Shown one piece after another: positions 34,019 to 45,694 of a DNA stretch of 64,000 nt. The DNA lies in NCBI GenBank assembly GCA_019454045.1, contig SKCR01047728.1, positions 1-64,000 on the forward strand, read 5' to 3'. Position numbers and translations under genes: made by a program. The stretch's first letter is position 1. Every line of letters starts with the position of its first letter. This stretch comes from Zanthoxylum bungeanum (Eukaryota; Streptophyta; Magnoliopsida; Sapindales; Rutaceae). Under the pieces are notes generated by a model. It did not search any database. It was not told the origin of the DNA and saw only the letters and a program-made list of their open reading frames with translations.

Positions 34019-35395
34019 ATTTCTCCAACTTGCTCTAGTGCCAATCCAAATCATATACACATCTCAATGTGTATCACATACCCATGGCCCTCAAGAGCTC
34101 ACATTGCACTCAAAAGGTAGGCAACAATAAGTAAGCCCGCTTAACAAATCGAGTATGTCCAACAAACACAATCGTTTTCCTTAGCCAACATCATTCATAT
34201 TTTGCAGAATCCAAATTCTACATCAATATGACTCAGACACTATACCAGTTCTGTGCTATAGCTACTAAGTTGTCTAAGTATATATGGATCAAATCTGAAA
34301 TACTATAAGATAACCGCAAGCACAAAACTAATATGAACATTTCTAATCATTGAGGTCACTTTGCAACTTCTTAAGTCAATACCTCAAAAGTTTCAACTGA
34401 TTCCACTAGTTTAGTAGAATCAACGGTGACACTCCCACTGCATTTTTTCTGACTTTATATGATATAGACCATCTAATGTCATAATTAGAATCAAATCTAA
34501 TCTGACCTTATGGTTGCAGACTAAATTCTCCATGAATTAGAAACTCGTTCTTAATATCTTTAAGATAACAAATAATATGTTTCAAGATCCATCATATGGT
34601 CTGTAGCATATCAAAATAACTCGTAACAATTATGATTAAATTGATAACTTTAATCATACATAATATAATATTCATTACACCATCATCTGATGATGCATAA
34701 GATTGACTAGACATTCCAATCAATCTCTCTTTCGACAAAGGAATCATCCTCTACGAAAGATGAATACTATATATATAAAAGATATGTTAACTGTCAAACA
34801 GTTATACTAACTGTCATACAGATAGTCTTATTGTGTCCTTTATTAGATCATATCTAATATGCGACTAATGGGAGTATCTCAGAAGTCTCTTAGTTTTATA
34901 TCATATATGAAACTTTATATCAAATATAACAAAGACTACTCCCACTGCTTACACGGAGAAAAGAAGACTTAAGTAAATATTTTACTTTATAAAACATCTC
35001 ATTATTACTTTAATAATGATAATGTCTTTAGGATATATAATACTAGAAAGAAAATCGCACGCTCCCACTGACCATACTATCATACATACATTCTCTATTT
35101 TTGATAGAATCAGACAATCTAACTGTATCAATATTAAAGAACACATATTTTCGGAAAGTTTATCTGAGTCTACAATAGGCTCTATAAGCCAATATATCAA
35201 ACTGTGATCTTAGCAGAATACAAACTCTAGGGCCATTCTAGAATGAATTCTTCAAACAAAGAAACCACACAGATCTCTTATTCGAAGAAAATATTCAGGA
35301 ACGCAACTTTGCATTCTTTAGCCAAAATACATAGTTTAATATCAACATTAACCAACAAATCTTTAACTGTTCAATTATTGCAACTAGAGACAAAT
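34019..35395 (-). pseudogene. Copia-3 RNase H and RT end, heavily decayed
   Basis: No ORF longer than about 70 codons. Minus-strand words still match the Copia-2 and Copia-5 RNase H/RT region: the CTCCCACTG boundary phrases, AACTCGTTCTTAATATCTTTAAGATA (compare the KYLK block) and the CACTAGAGCAAG end next to the purine tract. It is interrupted at 35395 (flank CAAAT) by Copia-4. Confidence 0.6.
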
Positions 35396-37522
35396 TGTTG
35401 GGTTTCTACTATAGTCCCAAGATCATTCAAGCAATGAAAATAATGTGAATACTATAAAGAAGTATGGCGCAATTATATTTACAATGATCGGATTTGCTAT
35501 GCGATGAACACAAAACTTTTTGCTCCTTCCTTGAAGCTCTCGGAAATGGCCCTCTTTTGTGCTCCTTGGATTCAGCAAGCTCCAAGCTTGGGAATGGATT
35601 CCATGCTCAAGAGTTTGTTTCCCTATCACCTTTGGATGACTCTTTATGTGCTAACATTGGAAACATTTACCACAAATCTTCCTTTTGGTCTTCTTCTTGC
35701 TCACGGCATTGAAGGAATTTTGAGAGAAAAATGGCCCAAGGCCGAATGGAGAGGGAGAGAGAGAGAAGAAGTTGTCAAGTGTTGGTTTTGTGTATTTAGA
35801 TTTTCAAAATCTAATACCAAAAATTCAATTACCAAATTCAAAAAATGGTACAAGGCATTAAAGCCTTCCAACAACTCCCATCAATCACAAAGTGACTTAC
35901 ATCACATCACTCAAAGTGATTAATGATGTGACGCTTGATGTGACTTGTGGGCCCCACTCGATTCAAAATATGAGTGGTCTCGCAAACACTCCCGGGCTCA
36001 GGTTCGCTAATTTCGAATTAACGAATTTTCTATTGCAATGTAATTAAATCAAATTTAATTAAATAATTATGCCTAGCAAAATTACTATTCATGTCGTTAG
36101 CGAATTAATTTTAAATTAACTCGTTCGCCCGAATTAAAATCTAATTTCAATTCCGCGTCGAAATCTAATTTCGTGTAATATATCGAATATATAATTTTAT
36201 CGATTAATTCTAAATTAGTTGTTCTCTCTCTTTAATTAATATTTTATCCCAGATAAAATATCTCCGCAATTAATCCTAGATTAATTTTCTCTCTCTAATA
36301 ATTAATCCCAGATTAATTATGTGCGAGTCATACGTCATCGGTGAATCTTCGGGAAGCGACCCATGAGATCCCCGGATATGTTGGCAGTAAATTCGGTCGT
36401 TAGACTATCCGAACACGTACGTACCTAGTACTACGTTTTTACCGATTTACAAGACATGGTTGGCTTCTAGCAAAGCACCGTGCCTACCCAATTCTCCAGA
36501 AATATTCTTAAAGGAATATGTAATCTATATCAGGCGTAGTAGACGTAGTATTGTGTATAGTGATCCAGTATCGGATGTCACGTGCTAGGTCTGGGGCTGG
36601 AATTGTGTCTGCCTCATACGAATCACATATCGGATCTCTGGTAAATAGTATCTATAATTGGATAAACATGACCTAGTCATATTATCCCGATGACTACAGT
36701 ACTTAAGAGTACTAGTTTCGTATCATGCGTGATCTTCATCTCCATATGACTGGAGTGATACTTTCATCTTGACATCACACCCAATATACTATGATTCTCA
36801 GTATACCCAGAAGAGGCGTACACAGAACCTGTTAAGAGCACCAGTTCCAATAGCAGCAGCATATAAGAGCACCAGTTCCGTATCCTACGTGATCATCATC
36901 TCCACTATGACTGAAGTGATACTTCAATCTCGACATCATACCCAATACACTACGATTCTCAATATACCCAGAAGAGGCGTACACAGAACCAATTAAAGCC
37001 CTGGACGACCAAAACCAAAGTATATTGATTGTCGCAAGTATTAGCGGTGCAAGTCTCAGGTTAAGACCAAATACACCTACCCTGATTCGGACTTCCATAG
37101 ACACATAGTCATACTACCAATGGAATTCCGAGGGATCTATCCAGAGCGAAGCTGTTTCCGTACCATCGGTAAACACAACCTCCTATTACACTTGCATGAG
37201 TATCCTATACCCAAATATATGAGAACTATGCCGTTATACTCCCATAACACGCACAAGTGTAATACTAGTCTATTCCGCATTATCGATATCCAATCTCGAT
37301 AATACTCCGACTAGGGATGTTTTAATGATTAAACCTTCATGGATTGATACTGTCTCATATCTTATCAATCCGGAACTAATCATATGGACTTTTATCATTT
37401 ATATATCCCGATAATCTAATTACAAATGATAAAAGAGCATTTTCCTTTGTCACATAGTTAATTTGTACAACAACACCATGTTCTGTACAAATAGTGATGC
37501 TATGGGTCATAATTGTCCAACA
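35396..37522 (-). repeat. 3' LTR of Copia-4, 2127 bp
   Basis: Starts TGTTGGGTTTCTAC and ends ATTGTCCAACA, followed by ATCTCCCACTTGG, the complement of the polypurine tract. Near 36350 it contains the GGGAAGCGACCCA...GATATGTTGGCAGTAAAT core shared by every later LTR in this window. Local duplication near 36770-37000: the CACCAGTTCC...CATCATCTCCA...CCCAATA block occurs twice. Confidence 0.88.
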
Positions 37523-38860
37523 ATCTCCCACTTGGCCTATAGCCAATCATTCAAGAGTCCTACACTTGAACTATGTACGGTTCGCTCAAACTTCTGCTGA
37601 GAAACTGCTTTCATCAGCGGATTTGCAATGTTATCATCTGATGTGATTTATTCGATCATCACATCGCCACGATGTATGATCCGAACGAATCAGATGAATA
37701 GTTGAAGTATATACTTGGATCGTTGATGAGACCTTTAATTCTTTAGCCTGTGCTGTAGCCTAGCTCAGCCGCTAACAGAACTACAACTAATCTGATTAGG
37801 ATTATTTAGATCCTAAGTGCTTCCATTGCTACCTCAGCTGCAGCAATATTCAATTTTTGTTGTTTATTCAGCAACAGTATCTTGCTTGGAAGATTTCCAG
37901 CTCACTGTTCCGATATTAAAACTATATAGTACCTTTATTATGACTTATAGTAGTTTTTGTCGGTTTGGAAACTTGCAGCAGTGAACCTAGTCACTTCAAG
38001 TTCTCCTTCTCCATAATTTAAGAAAGCATCCTTAGTTCATCTAAGATACTTAAGGATGTTATTAACAACAATCCAATAACCATCACATGGATTGGTCTGA
38101 TTGTGAATCCATATGCTCAAACCATATGAGACACCAGGTCGCGTACATTTATTTCAATGTACGAGTTCTCGGAGAGTGCCTACAACCTTTAGATCTATCC
38201 CAGTAGATCTTTATTCCTAGAATAAAGGTTGTCTCTCCTAAGAATTCTACGGAGAATTTTTCATGAAAGCCAAGCTTTCACCGATTGTATTATGGGAATA
38301 TCATTTCCAAGAAATGATATATCATCATTTTATAGGATAGTCACTATCAGTGCTCTCCCACTAACCTCCTTATATACACAAGAATCATTTTCGTTTTGAA
38401 TTAAATCATACACCATTATGATTACATCAAAATGAGAGTTCCAAGAACGCAATGCTTGCTTCAATCCATAAATGGATTGAATTAACTTACAAACCTTGTT
38501 TGCTTGTTTAGGTATGACAAAACTGTCAGGATGTTGATGTTGTAATCATCCTCCAAAAGGTTTCCTTTTAAGGAAAGCTATTTTGACGTTCTGCTGCCAT
38601 ATTTCATAAATGAAACATGCAGCATTAGCAAACATTATTCAAATGGATTTAACCATGGCAACGGATAAAAGGTTTCGTCGTAATCGACACAATGTTGATA
38701 ACGATACATTTTCACTACAAGCCTAGCTTCGTACGTTGGTATGTTTCCATCCATGTATGTCTTCCTTGAAGACTCATACAGTAACAATAGGCACAATGCC
38801 TTCCGATACATCAACCAGTGTCCAAACTTGGTTGGTATACATGGAAACCATTTCAGACTT
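37523..38860 (-). pseudogene. Copia-4 RNase H and RT remnant
   Basis: Follows the Copia-5 homologue (51570-53090) phrase by phrase, for example CTTGCTTGGAAGATTTCCAGCTCACT (RNase H start) and CCATAAATGGATTGAATTAACTTACAAACC (RT). It carries many indels and stops; the longest readable piece is 85 codons. Broken at the target GACTT by the solo LTR. Confidence 0.7.
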
Positions 38861-39166
38861 TGATGAGTGGTAAAACTATCACTATTTCCCACTCATTTAA
38901 CTTAATATTTTGTATAGCTTCTTGAGTTTTGTGAATATTTTGATGTGTTTTGTGTTATTTTGTAGATAAATAAAGTTTCAGGACATTCTGGAGGTGATTT
39001 GGAGCAAAACTGTGAAATTTGGTGAAATTTGGCAAAAAGGGTATTTTGGTAATTTTGGGCGTCTCGACACCGAAACCCTTGGCATCCCGACCTCTAACGT
39101 GCACCGGAGACTGCTAATATGCGCCATGTCAACAAGTCAAACTTGCCAAGTTTGACTTTGCTAACG

Positions 39167-39273
39167 TGCACCATGCCACGTGTCATCATCACAAGCAATC
39201 TACTAACGTGCACCGCATGCCACGTGTCAAAAATTCAACGAGCCGTTTTTTTTTAGCCACCATGCCACGTGTC
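39167..39273 (+). promoter_or_regulatory. Three G-box/ABRE-like sites in the solo LTR
   Basis: ATGCCACGTGTC occurs three times (GCCACGTGTC at 39175, 39219 and 39264), two of them extended by AAAAATTCA. CTAACGTGCACC precedes the first two. CACGTG cores of this kind bind bZIP/bHLH factors in plants; function here is inference. Confidence 0.55.
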
Positions 39274-39626
39274 AAAAATTCAGCGATCCAAAAATAATAA
39301 TAATAATAAAAAATCAGAAAAATAATAATAAAGAATAGGATTTTTTTTGCCTATAAATTGAGTTTGATTTCTTAAGTTTCAAATGTACCTCATCCTCTGA
39401 AATCCTTATAAATAAATTGAGAGTTCGCTTCTTTAGTTTCTTTTATTCAGTTTTATTTACGTTTGTAGTAGTAATTCTCTTCTATAAATAGTAGTTTTCA
39501 TTCATCCATGAGGAGCTAACTTCTCCATGCTGAGGTAAAAAGGTAATTTTTTTTTTAATTTTGCTATTTAGATTAATCTCCCTTAAAATATAATAAATAA
39601 ACTATTTAAAACCTGAATTAATAAAG

Positions 39627-39795
39627 GATACCGCCATTCCGGATGGTTGTTTATTCAATTTAAATTAGTTAAACCTGACTTAATGAGGATACCGCCATAC
39701 TGGACGGTTGTTTTAAGTTTATATTTCTGTTCCTCCTTATGGCTGGTATATTTGAATTTGACTTAATCAAGATACCGCCATTCCGGACGGTTGAT
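39627..39795 (+). repeat. Three-copy GATACCGCCATTCCGGACGGTTG repeat
   Basis: Copies begin near 39627, 39688 and 39770 with one or two changes each (the middle reads CATACTGGACGG). Each can fold by its ACCG...CGGT arms. All lie in the 5' half of the solo LTR. Confidence 0.8.
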
Positions 39796-40660
39796 TTAAA
39801 ATATCACAAGATTATATATATTATTTTATGGGAGATATCTAAATAGTGAATAGTAGAAGTTAATTCCTTTTACCTTAGCATTTCTTTTTATTACTTTTCA
39901 GTAATTTCATTTTATGTCTTTTAAGTTTATATCAGCTTTACCTATGTGTTGTAACTAAATTAAATATCTAGGGTTGTGATAAAATCTAATATCACCGGTT
40001 TTAAAAAGGGTTAGATTATAGTTTGGGTAATTAAAGAGTTATTTGTTGAGTCATAATCTTAATGCCTTTTTATTAACTGATCACTAATAAAATTGAATAG
40101 ATAAACCTAAAATGAACTAGACATAGGGACTTTAAGTTTAAAGACCTTATACTCAACAACCCACGATCTTCTTTAAGGATATATAAACCTTTAATAGATT
40201 TCCTTACAGGATAGGAATATACCTGTTAGGCGGGGGTAATCATAATTGGAATTCAAACTTAATGAATCTAGGTAATTTGGTTGACATAGACATATGATTC
40301 AATTGAATTAAACTAGGTATTTATAAATGACCATCGGAAGAGGTTTTTACATAATTTAATATTCCAGATTAATAAATCAATATTTACCCAACTATGATTT
40401 AACTACTTCATCTTTTAATTAATATTGGAAGAATTCACAACCCTAGATAGTTTTAATTCTCATTAATCTACTCTCAATTTCTTTTACTTGTTTTAAATTT
40501 ATAATCATCATTATCTTTTCAAACAACTTGTTAGATATTAGTAATCACTTGACCTCATAAAATTAATAGAATAGATATTAGGTCCTCGTGGGATCAATAC
40601 TTTTTATACTACTTGAACGATACGTGCGCTTGCGTTATACGTGTGTGATTACGCCGGTCA

Positions 40661-42060
40661 GACTTCATGGCACTTTGCCATAATAGGGAGTCGATACCTT
40701 GTATCACTTCCTCATACGTAACCAGTTTGTATTCCTCAATAATATTGACATCTTCATGAGGTGAGATCAGAAACCCATACCTCCCAGGTTGTTTTCTGAC
40801 TCTCTCCGACTTACGCAGTTCTTGTGTATTCGAAGATTATAGTAAAATTTCATCCCTGATGAACTGTTTGTGTTCTATTAAGGAATCGGTGCCTGGAACA
40901 GTATTACTCTGATTTTCATCGAGTTTTACTTTCCTCCCACTTACCACTGCATATAGGTATTCCTCTTAGGAAAACCGCATGGCGAGCAACAATTACATTG
41001 TTCTCATGTGAGTTGTATAAGTACTATACTTTGGTTTCCCTATGATAACCTACAAATTAGGCGCTTATCCGATTTGGGTTCTAGTTTGTTATCATCCAAA
41101 CATATGCCTAGCATTCCCAAATCTTCAAGAATGAGAAAACTCAGTTTCTTTCCTGTTCATATCTAATATGAAGTCTGTCAAACAGATTTTCATGGAACTT
41201 TATTCAAAATAAGTGTTGCACTATTTAATGCGTATCCCTTGAAGGAAAATAGTACCTCAGAGCGACTAATGATTAACATTACTATGTCCAAAAAAGTTCG
41301 GTTTCTCCGTTCGGACACACCGCACAAATTGAGGTGTTCCTGTAGGAGTCCACATTGAAAGAATACTATACTCTTTCAAGTAATTGAGAAACTTATTGCT
41401 TAAGTATTTTCCACCACGGTCTAACCATGACAGTTTTATACTTTAGCCGATCTGTCTGTCTACTTCGTTTCGAAACTCTTTGAATTTATCAAAAGTTTCG
41501 GATTCATGTTTCAAAAGAAACACATAACCATAACGCGATGCCACAACCGTAAAGGTTATGAAGTGTTCATATCCACTTCTAGCCTAGCTAGATATGGGCC
41601 CACTTACGTCACTATGAACGATGGCTAACAGATCGATGGCACTTGTACTTTTACCAAGTAAAAGGTGTTTTAGGCACTTTGCCTAATAAACTAGATTCGT
41701 AGACATCATTTGAATAGAATCAAATTCGTCCTAGTATCCACTCTTCAAAAGTGTGGATATACGAGTCTTGTTTAATGTGTCCCGGACAACTATGCCACAA
41801 ATAAGTCTCATCTGATAAATAAAGTTTGAGCTATTTGTTTGTCATGTTATATGTTTGAGATTCAATTATATTCAAAATATAAATACTGTTATTCACATCT
41901 AATGTGTTTATCTCAATATCATCTTTATAAAATGAAACACTTTAGTGTTCTAGAATATAAAGGTATACCAGCAACGAGTTGTACTCTGATATAGAGATAA
42001 TGTTTCTAGTTAAACTAGGTATATTATAAAAATTTCCTAATTTAAGTACATACCCGAAAG
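40661..42060 (-). pseudogene. Copia-4 integrase and RT start remnant
   Basis: Parallels Copia-5 53090-54480. It includes the GAGGTGTTCCTGTAGGAGTCCAC phrase (integrase late core), TTTATCAAAAGTTTCGGATTCATG (KFKEF region) and GCACTTTGCCTAATAAACTAGATTC (Cys-rich entry). No open frame of useful length remains. Confidence 0.65.
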
Positions 42061-42189
42061 GTAGTTCATAAACTTAGGTTTCACGTCCCGTTTCCGATTC
42101 GCAGATCAATCTCAACTGAAGTCAGTATCCTGCTTATCAACAGATTCTGCACATCATTACATATATTATGTACCACTTCTAGTATCAAA

Positions 42190-43150
42190 ATTAAATTTTG
42201 AAACTAATAGTGAACATGTTTATGACAAACATACTTGAAGCCGGAGCCTTGCCTCTCTTCATTTCATTCATGTCTGCCTTGTCCATACTGTAGTCACGCA
42301 TCCAGTAACCCCATTTGCCACATTTTAGGAAAACATCTTGGGATATGTCATTTTGTCTTCCAAGAAGACTGTGATGATTTTGCCTTTGCCCTTTTCTACA
42401 CCCCAGAAGCCTTCGGCCAAGCCTTGGCCTTCTGGGATGTCGATGTAAGATGCGCCTTGCGCTTCTTGCCATTTTACAAACTCTGGCTTTGTCTCCTTGA
42501 GCATAGCCATTAACTGTCCAAGAGTTTTCTATTGCAATTAGTACTTCTAAGATCTAAGTTTAGATTTATGAAGATCCTTCAATTTCAATATCATACTATA
42601 AGCATCTAATCCTTAATTCTGACGAAGAAATTAAGGAGTCTTTATGGCAAGCATAATGGATTGAGCACTAAAGTTATCATTACATGAATCTTCTAAAGAT
42701 TATGTTCTACTATTTGCTCAACTCCGGGCTTATGCCCGAGATGTAATTCTGTCAAATAGAATAACTTCTCAGTTCCCAGGACTATCTTGAGGTTCTATTC
42801 CCAATCTGAAAATTAAAGCTGTTTAATGACATTTTAACCCAGGTTTATGTTTTAAACGCTAATCTTTCAGTTATCTTGATTGCTATAATCCAACTATCCA
42901 ATCAATGATTTCAGGTACTATTTAATATAATGATTACTATAGTCTAACTATATAATTAACTATAATTTAAATTGGTTAAATTCAAATATATTGATTACTA
43001 TAATCCAATTATATAATCAACTATAATTTAAATTAGTTTGAATACAGTCCAACTGTTTAATTAAAACAACGATTAAATATTAGTCCAACTAATATATTTG
43101 TTCGATTAATGACAAAAAATGATATGAGCGCGTATTGGCAAGTATCTAAA
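42190..43150 (-). pseudogene. Copia-4 gag with decayed zinc knuckle
   Basis: The minus strand at 42472-42191 reads LKCGKWGYWMRDYSMDKADM and then KAPASSMFVINM. This aligns with the Copia-5 knuckle region; the final Cys of CCHC is lost (RDY for RDC) and the His is Tyr (GYW for GHW). Upstream (42480-42560) a Gag tail is recognisable (LKETKPEFVKWQE). The rest, to about 43150, is unreadable. Confidence 0.6.
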
Positions 43151-43269
43151 CGAATTTACAAATTTAATACTTGCCTCACACTATTTTTCGGCGAGCCTCT
43201 AACCCTCTGTTAAGTACTCGGGAAACCTTGTTTCCTAATGGGCTAGGATCCCGTTAAATAACACACAAC

Positions 43270-43643
43270 CTTGACTTTTGCCAACAAGCTGTATGATATT
43301 TAATTAGGTAGATCTCTAAGATCAATTGGATCTCATCCAATTCCTAGATCCAGTAGGTGGACATCCAAGTCCGAAACACATATCTAATATATGCCAATAT
43401 ATCCAATATATTTTCCTAACCTTTTTCCTCTGAATCAACTAAGCCTTGGCTTTGGCACAACAAACTTAATGATTCTAGTTAAGCGGGACCCATTGACCTT
43501 GGAAAGCTTCGTAATCGATGTCGATGGACAAGAAATGATCTTGACTTTGGCCAATAAATCACAACTTGGACAAGACACCGATATGGAACAAAGCCTTCAT
43601 GATTCAAATACATCCGCGATGGACAAATTCCTTGACTTTGGCC
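43270..43643 (-). repeat. Four-copy leader repeat of Copia-4
   Basis: (C)TTG(A/G)CTTTGGC(C/A)(A/C)A occurs near 43445, 43540 and 43631, with a diverged TTGACTTTTGCCAACAA at 43270. Spacings are about 175, 95 and 91 bp. Confidence 0.7.
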
Positions 43644-44389
43644 AACAAACTAGTGCCAATCTTGGATCTAGAGAATGAATCATTCAATGGAAGGAAAAAC
43701 GCTTAATATATGTTGAGGGTTTTTCGCGTAATTAGCAACCAATTAATTATCTTTGTTAAGGTCTCATCATACACCCTTAAACATGCATTCTAGAAACATA
43801 ATAAGGCGCGTAAATAAATTAATAATGATATGCAGATGGATATTTAAACAACTTGTTCCTAGAACAAATCTCTCCATTTCCTCTCTCCCGGCTAGCACAA
43901 ATCTTACTTCTACCAATTACATAACACTTCTAAAGTAACCTCATTTACATTGAGGGGAATAGGTGAGAAGAGAAATACAAAGAGTCAAGAGGTAATTGGC
44001 TGGACACGCAGGTCTAATTTAATAAATTCTAAATTTATTACAATAATTTCCAAAATTGCTCTCACCCATCTAATATCCATCCGATATATATTTTTCATAC
44101 ATCACATCCATGTATTCACACAAAGCATGTTATCAATCAATCTAATCCAATTAATTAATCTGAAATTAATGACCATACAATGTTCAAACAACGATTTGAT
44201 TTGCACGAGTCAAACTCGTTTTAAGAATAAGTACTCAAAGTACGAATTCTTGAATTATATCAAATTACAACATTAAATCCAATTTAGTTTGTATTCAATA
44301 CTAATTCTATATTTAATTCCAAATTAAATAATTACACTTTATTAATGTGCCTTTACGACTTAGATTCTAAATCTAATCATTACGGGTCT

Positions 44390-44710
44390 CAAAGCCCAAT
44401 TAAATCCAATGTCAATTTAATTAAAGTCCAATGAGCTTTCAATTAATTTATAAGGCATAGAATTCGGTCAATATGGGTCAAACCCAAATACCAAAACCCA
44501 TTTAAGGAATCACCCTTATTTTCTAAAAATCAATTTAGGCCCATTAGGCCCAATTAAAATTTTAAAGGTCCATTATATTATATTTGGACTTTATGGATAT
44601 GGTTTTGGGCCCAATTGGATCCAACCAATTAACCTAAACCAAACTTGGCCCAACCAAGCCCATTAAGCCCAAATACAACTTTATAAGCCCAATTCCAAAT
44701 TTAGCCCAAT
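44390..44710 (-). promoter_or_regulatory. Cluster of TGGGCY (site II-like) words in the Copia-4 leader
   Basis: About nine GGCCCA/AGCCCA words (TGGGCC/T on the sense strand) occur in 320 bp, for example AGGCCCATTAGGCCCAATT near 44530 and CCAAGCCCATTAAGCCCAAAT near 44655. Such words are TCP-factor sites in plant promoters; here they could equally be decayed tandem repeats. Confidence 0.45.
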
Positions 44711-45173
44711 TAATTAAATTATAAAATTCCAAATTTCTCAATTAAATTAATCTAAAGTGTATAGCCATAATTAATTAACCAAATTAACATTTCCAAAATA
44801 CCAATTTACATAACTAATTATGCTAATCATCAACACATGTCCAACATTATTGAATCAAAAATCAATTCATTTTCCATGCTTTTTGTCTAATTTCGATTTC
44901 AATCAAATTAAATCCTAAATCAACATTTCCCAAGTCTTTTAAACTCATCCAATGATTCAAAAAACAAAAATCACCATGACTTTAGGGCACTCAAAGTTTC
45001 GGCCAAGCCAAGTTTTTGGGGAAAATTTGATCCAATTCAATTTTCATCAAATTGAACACAAATAACTCTAAGTTATCATCATTCAAGCATACTCAAACAA
45101 TCAATTTCATCCAAACATGCTCAAATAAATTTTACCCAATTTTACCCTAAATCCAATTTCAAGCTTAAATAAG

Positions 45174-45186
45174 GCTCTTGATACCA
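45174..45186 (-). other. Primer binding site of Copia-4
   Basis: TGGTATCAAGAGC on the minus strand next to the LTR; it matches the initiator tRNA-Met site with one inserted A. Confidence 0.8.
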
Positions 45187-45187
45187 T

Positions 45188-45694
45188 TGTTGGGTTTATA
45201 CTATAGTCCCAAGATCATTCAAGCAATGAAAATAATGTGAATACTATAAAGAAGTATGGCGGAATCATACTTACAATGATCGGATTTGCGATGCGATGAA
45301 CACAAAACTTTTTGCTCATTCCTTGAAGCTCTCGGCAATGGCCATCTTTTGTGCTCCTTGGATTCGGTCAAGCTCCAAGCTTGGGAATGGATTCCATACT
45401 CAAGGGTTTGTTTCCCTATCACCTTTGGATGACTCTTTATGTGCTAACAGTGAAAAATTTTGCCACAAATCTTCCTTTTGGTTTTCTTCTTGCTCACGAC
45501 ATTGAAGGAATTTTGAGAGAAAAATGGCATAAGGCCGAATGGAGAGGGAGAGAGAGAGAAGAATTTGTCAAGTGTTGGTTTTGTGTATTTAGATTTTCAA
45601 AATCTAATACCAAAAATTCAATTACCAAATTCAAAAAAGGGTACAAGGCATTAAAGCCTTCCAACAACTCCCATAAATCACAAAGTGACTTACA
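45188..45694 (-). repeat. Truncated 5' LTR of Copia-4 (507 of 2127 bp)
   Basis: Aligns with 35396-35902 with few changes and stops at AAAGTGACTTACA, after which Copia-3 sequence continues. Confidence 0.88.

Larger units (their letters stand above)
38861..40660 (+). mobile_element. Solo LTR, 1800 bp, TSD GACTT
   Basis: Starts TGATGAGTGG, ends CGCCGGTCA, flanked by GACTT at 38856-38860 and 40661-40665. It interrupts the Copia-4 RT-integrase linker, which resumes exactly (CTTCATGGC...TTTGCCATAA). The start has a small inverted repeat (GATGAGTGG...CCCACTCAT). The end has CCTCGTGGGATCAATACT...GAACGATACGTGCGCTTGCG, as in the solo LTR at 18843-20299. By that end motif I assign it to an Athila/Tat-like gypsy family, from memory. 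No coding remnant. Confidence 0.82.
43151..45173 (-). other. Copia-4 5' leader, about 2 kb, non-coding
   Basis: Between gag and the primer site. It contains the CTTTGGCC repeat (43270-43643) and a cluster of GCCCA words (44390-44710), and otherwise AT-rich text. ORFs of 60-108 codons here have no family resemblance and I do not count them as genes. Confidence 0.55.
35396..45694 (-). mobile_element. Copia-4: Ty1/copia element nested in Copia-3
   Basis: 3' LTR 37522-35396, pol from 37523, a solo-LTR insertion at 38861-40660, integrase and gag to about 43150, a long leader to 45187, primer site TGGTATCAAGAGC at 45186-45174, and a truncated 5' LTR (45188-45694). Beyond it Copia-3 sequence resumes. 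The flank CAAAT on the left has no counterpart on the right because that LTR end is deleted. Confidence 0.85.

Noticed and set aside
37120..37302. 60-codon and similar short ORFs within LTRs (for example also 35504-35923 and 45351-45719)
   Set aside because: They recur in LTR copies on the antisense strand with indels that change frame; they are LTR sequence, not conserved proteins.
43391..43678. 95-codon plus-strand ORF (MPIYPIYFPNLF start)
   Set aside because: It sits antisense in the Copia-4 leader, is made partly of the leader repeat, and shows no domain.
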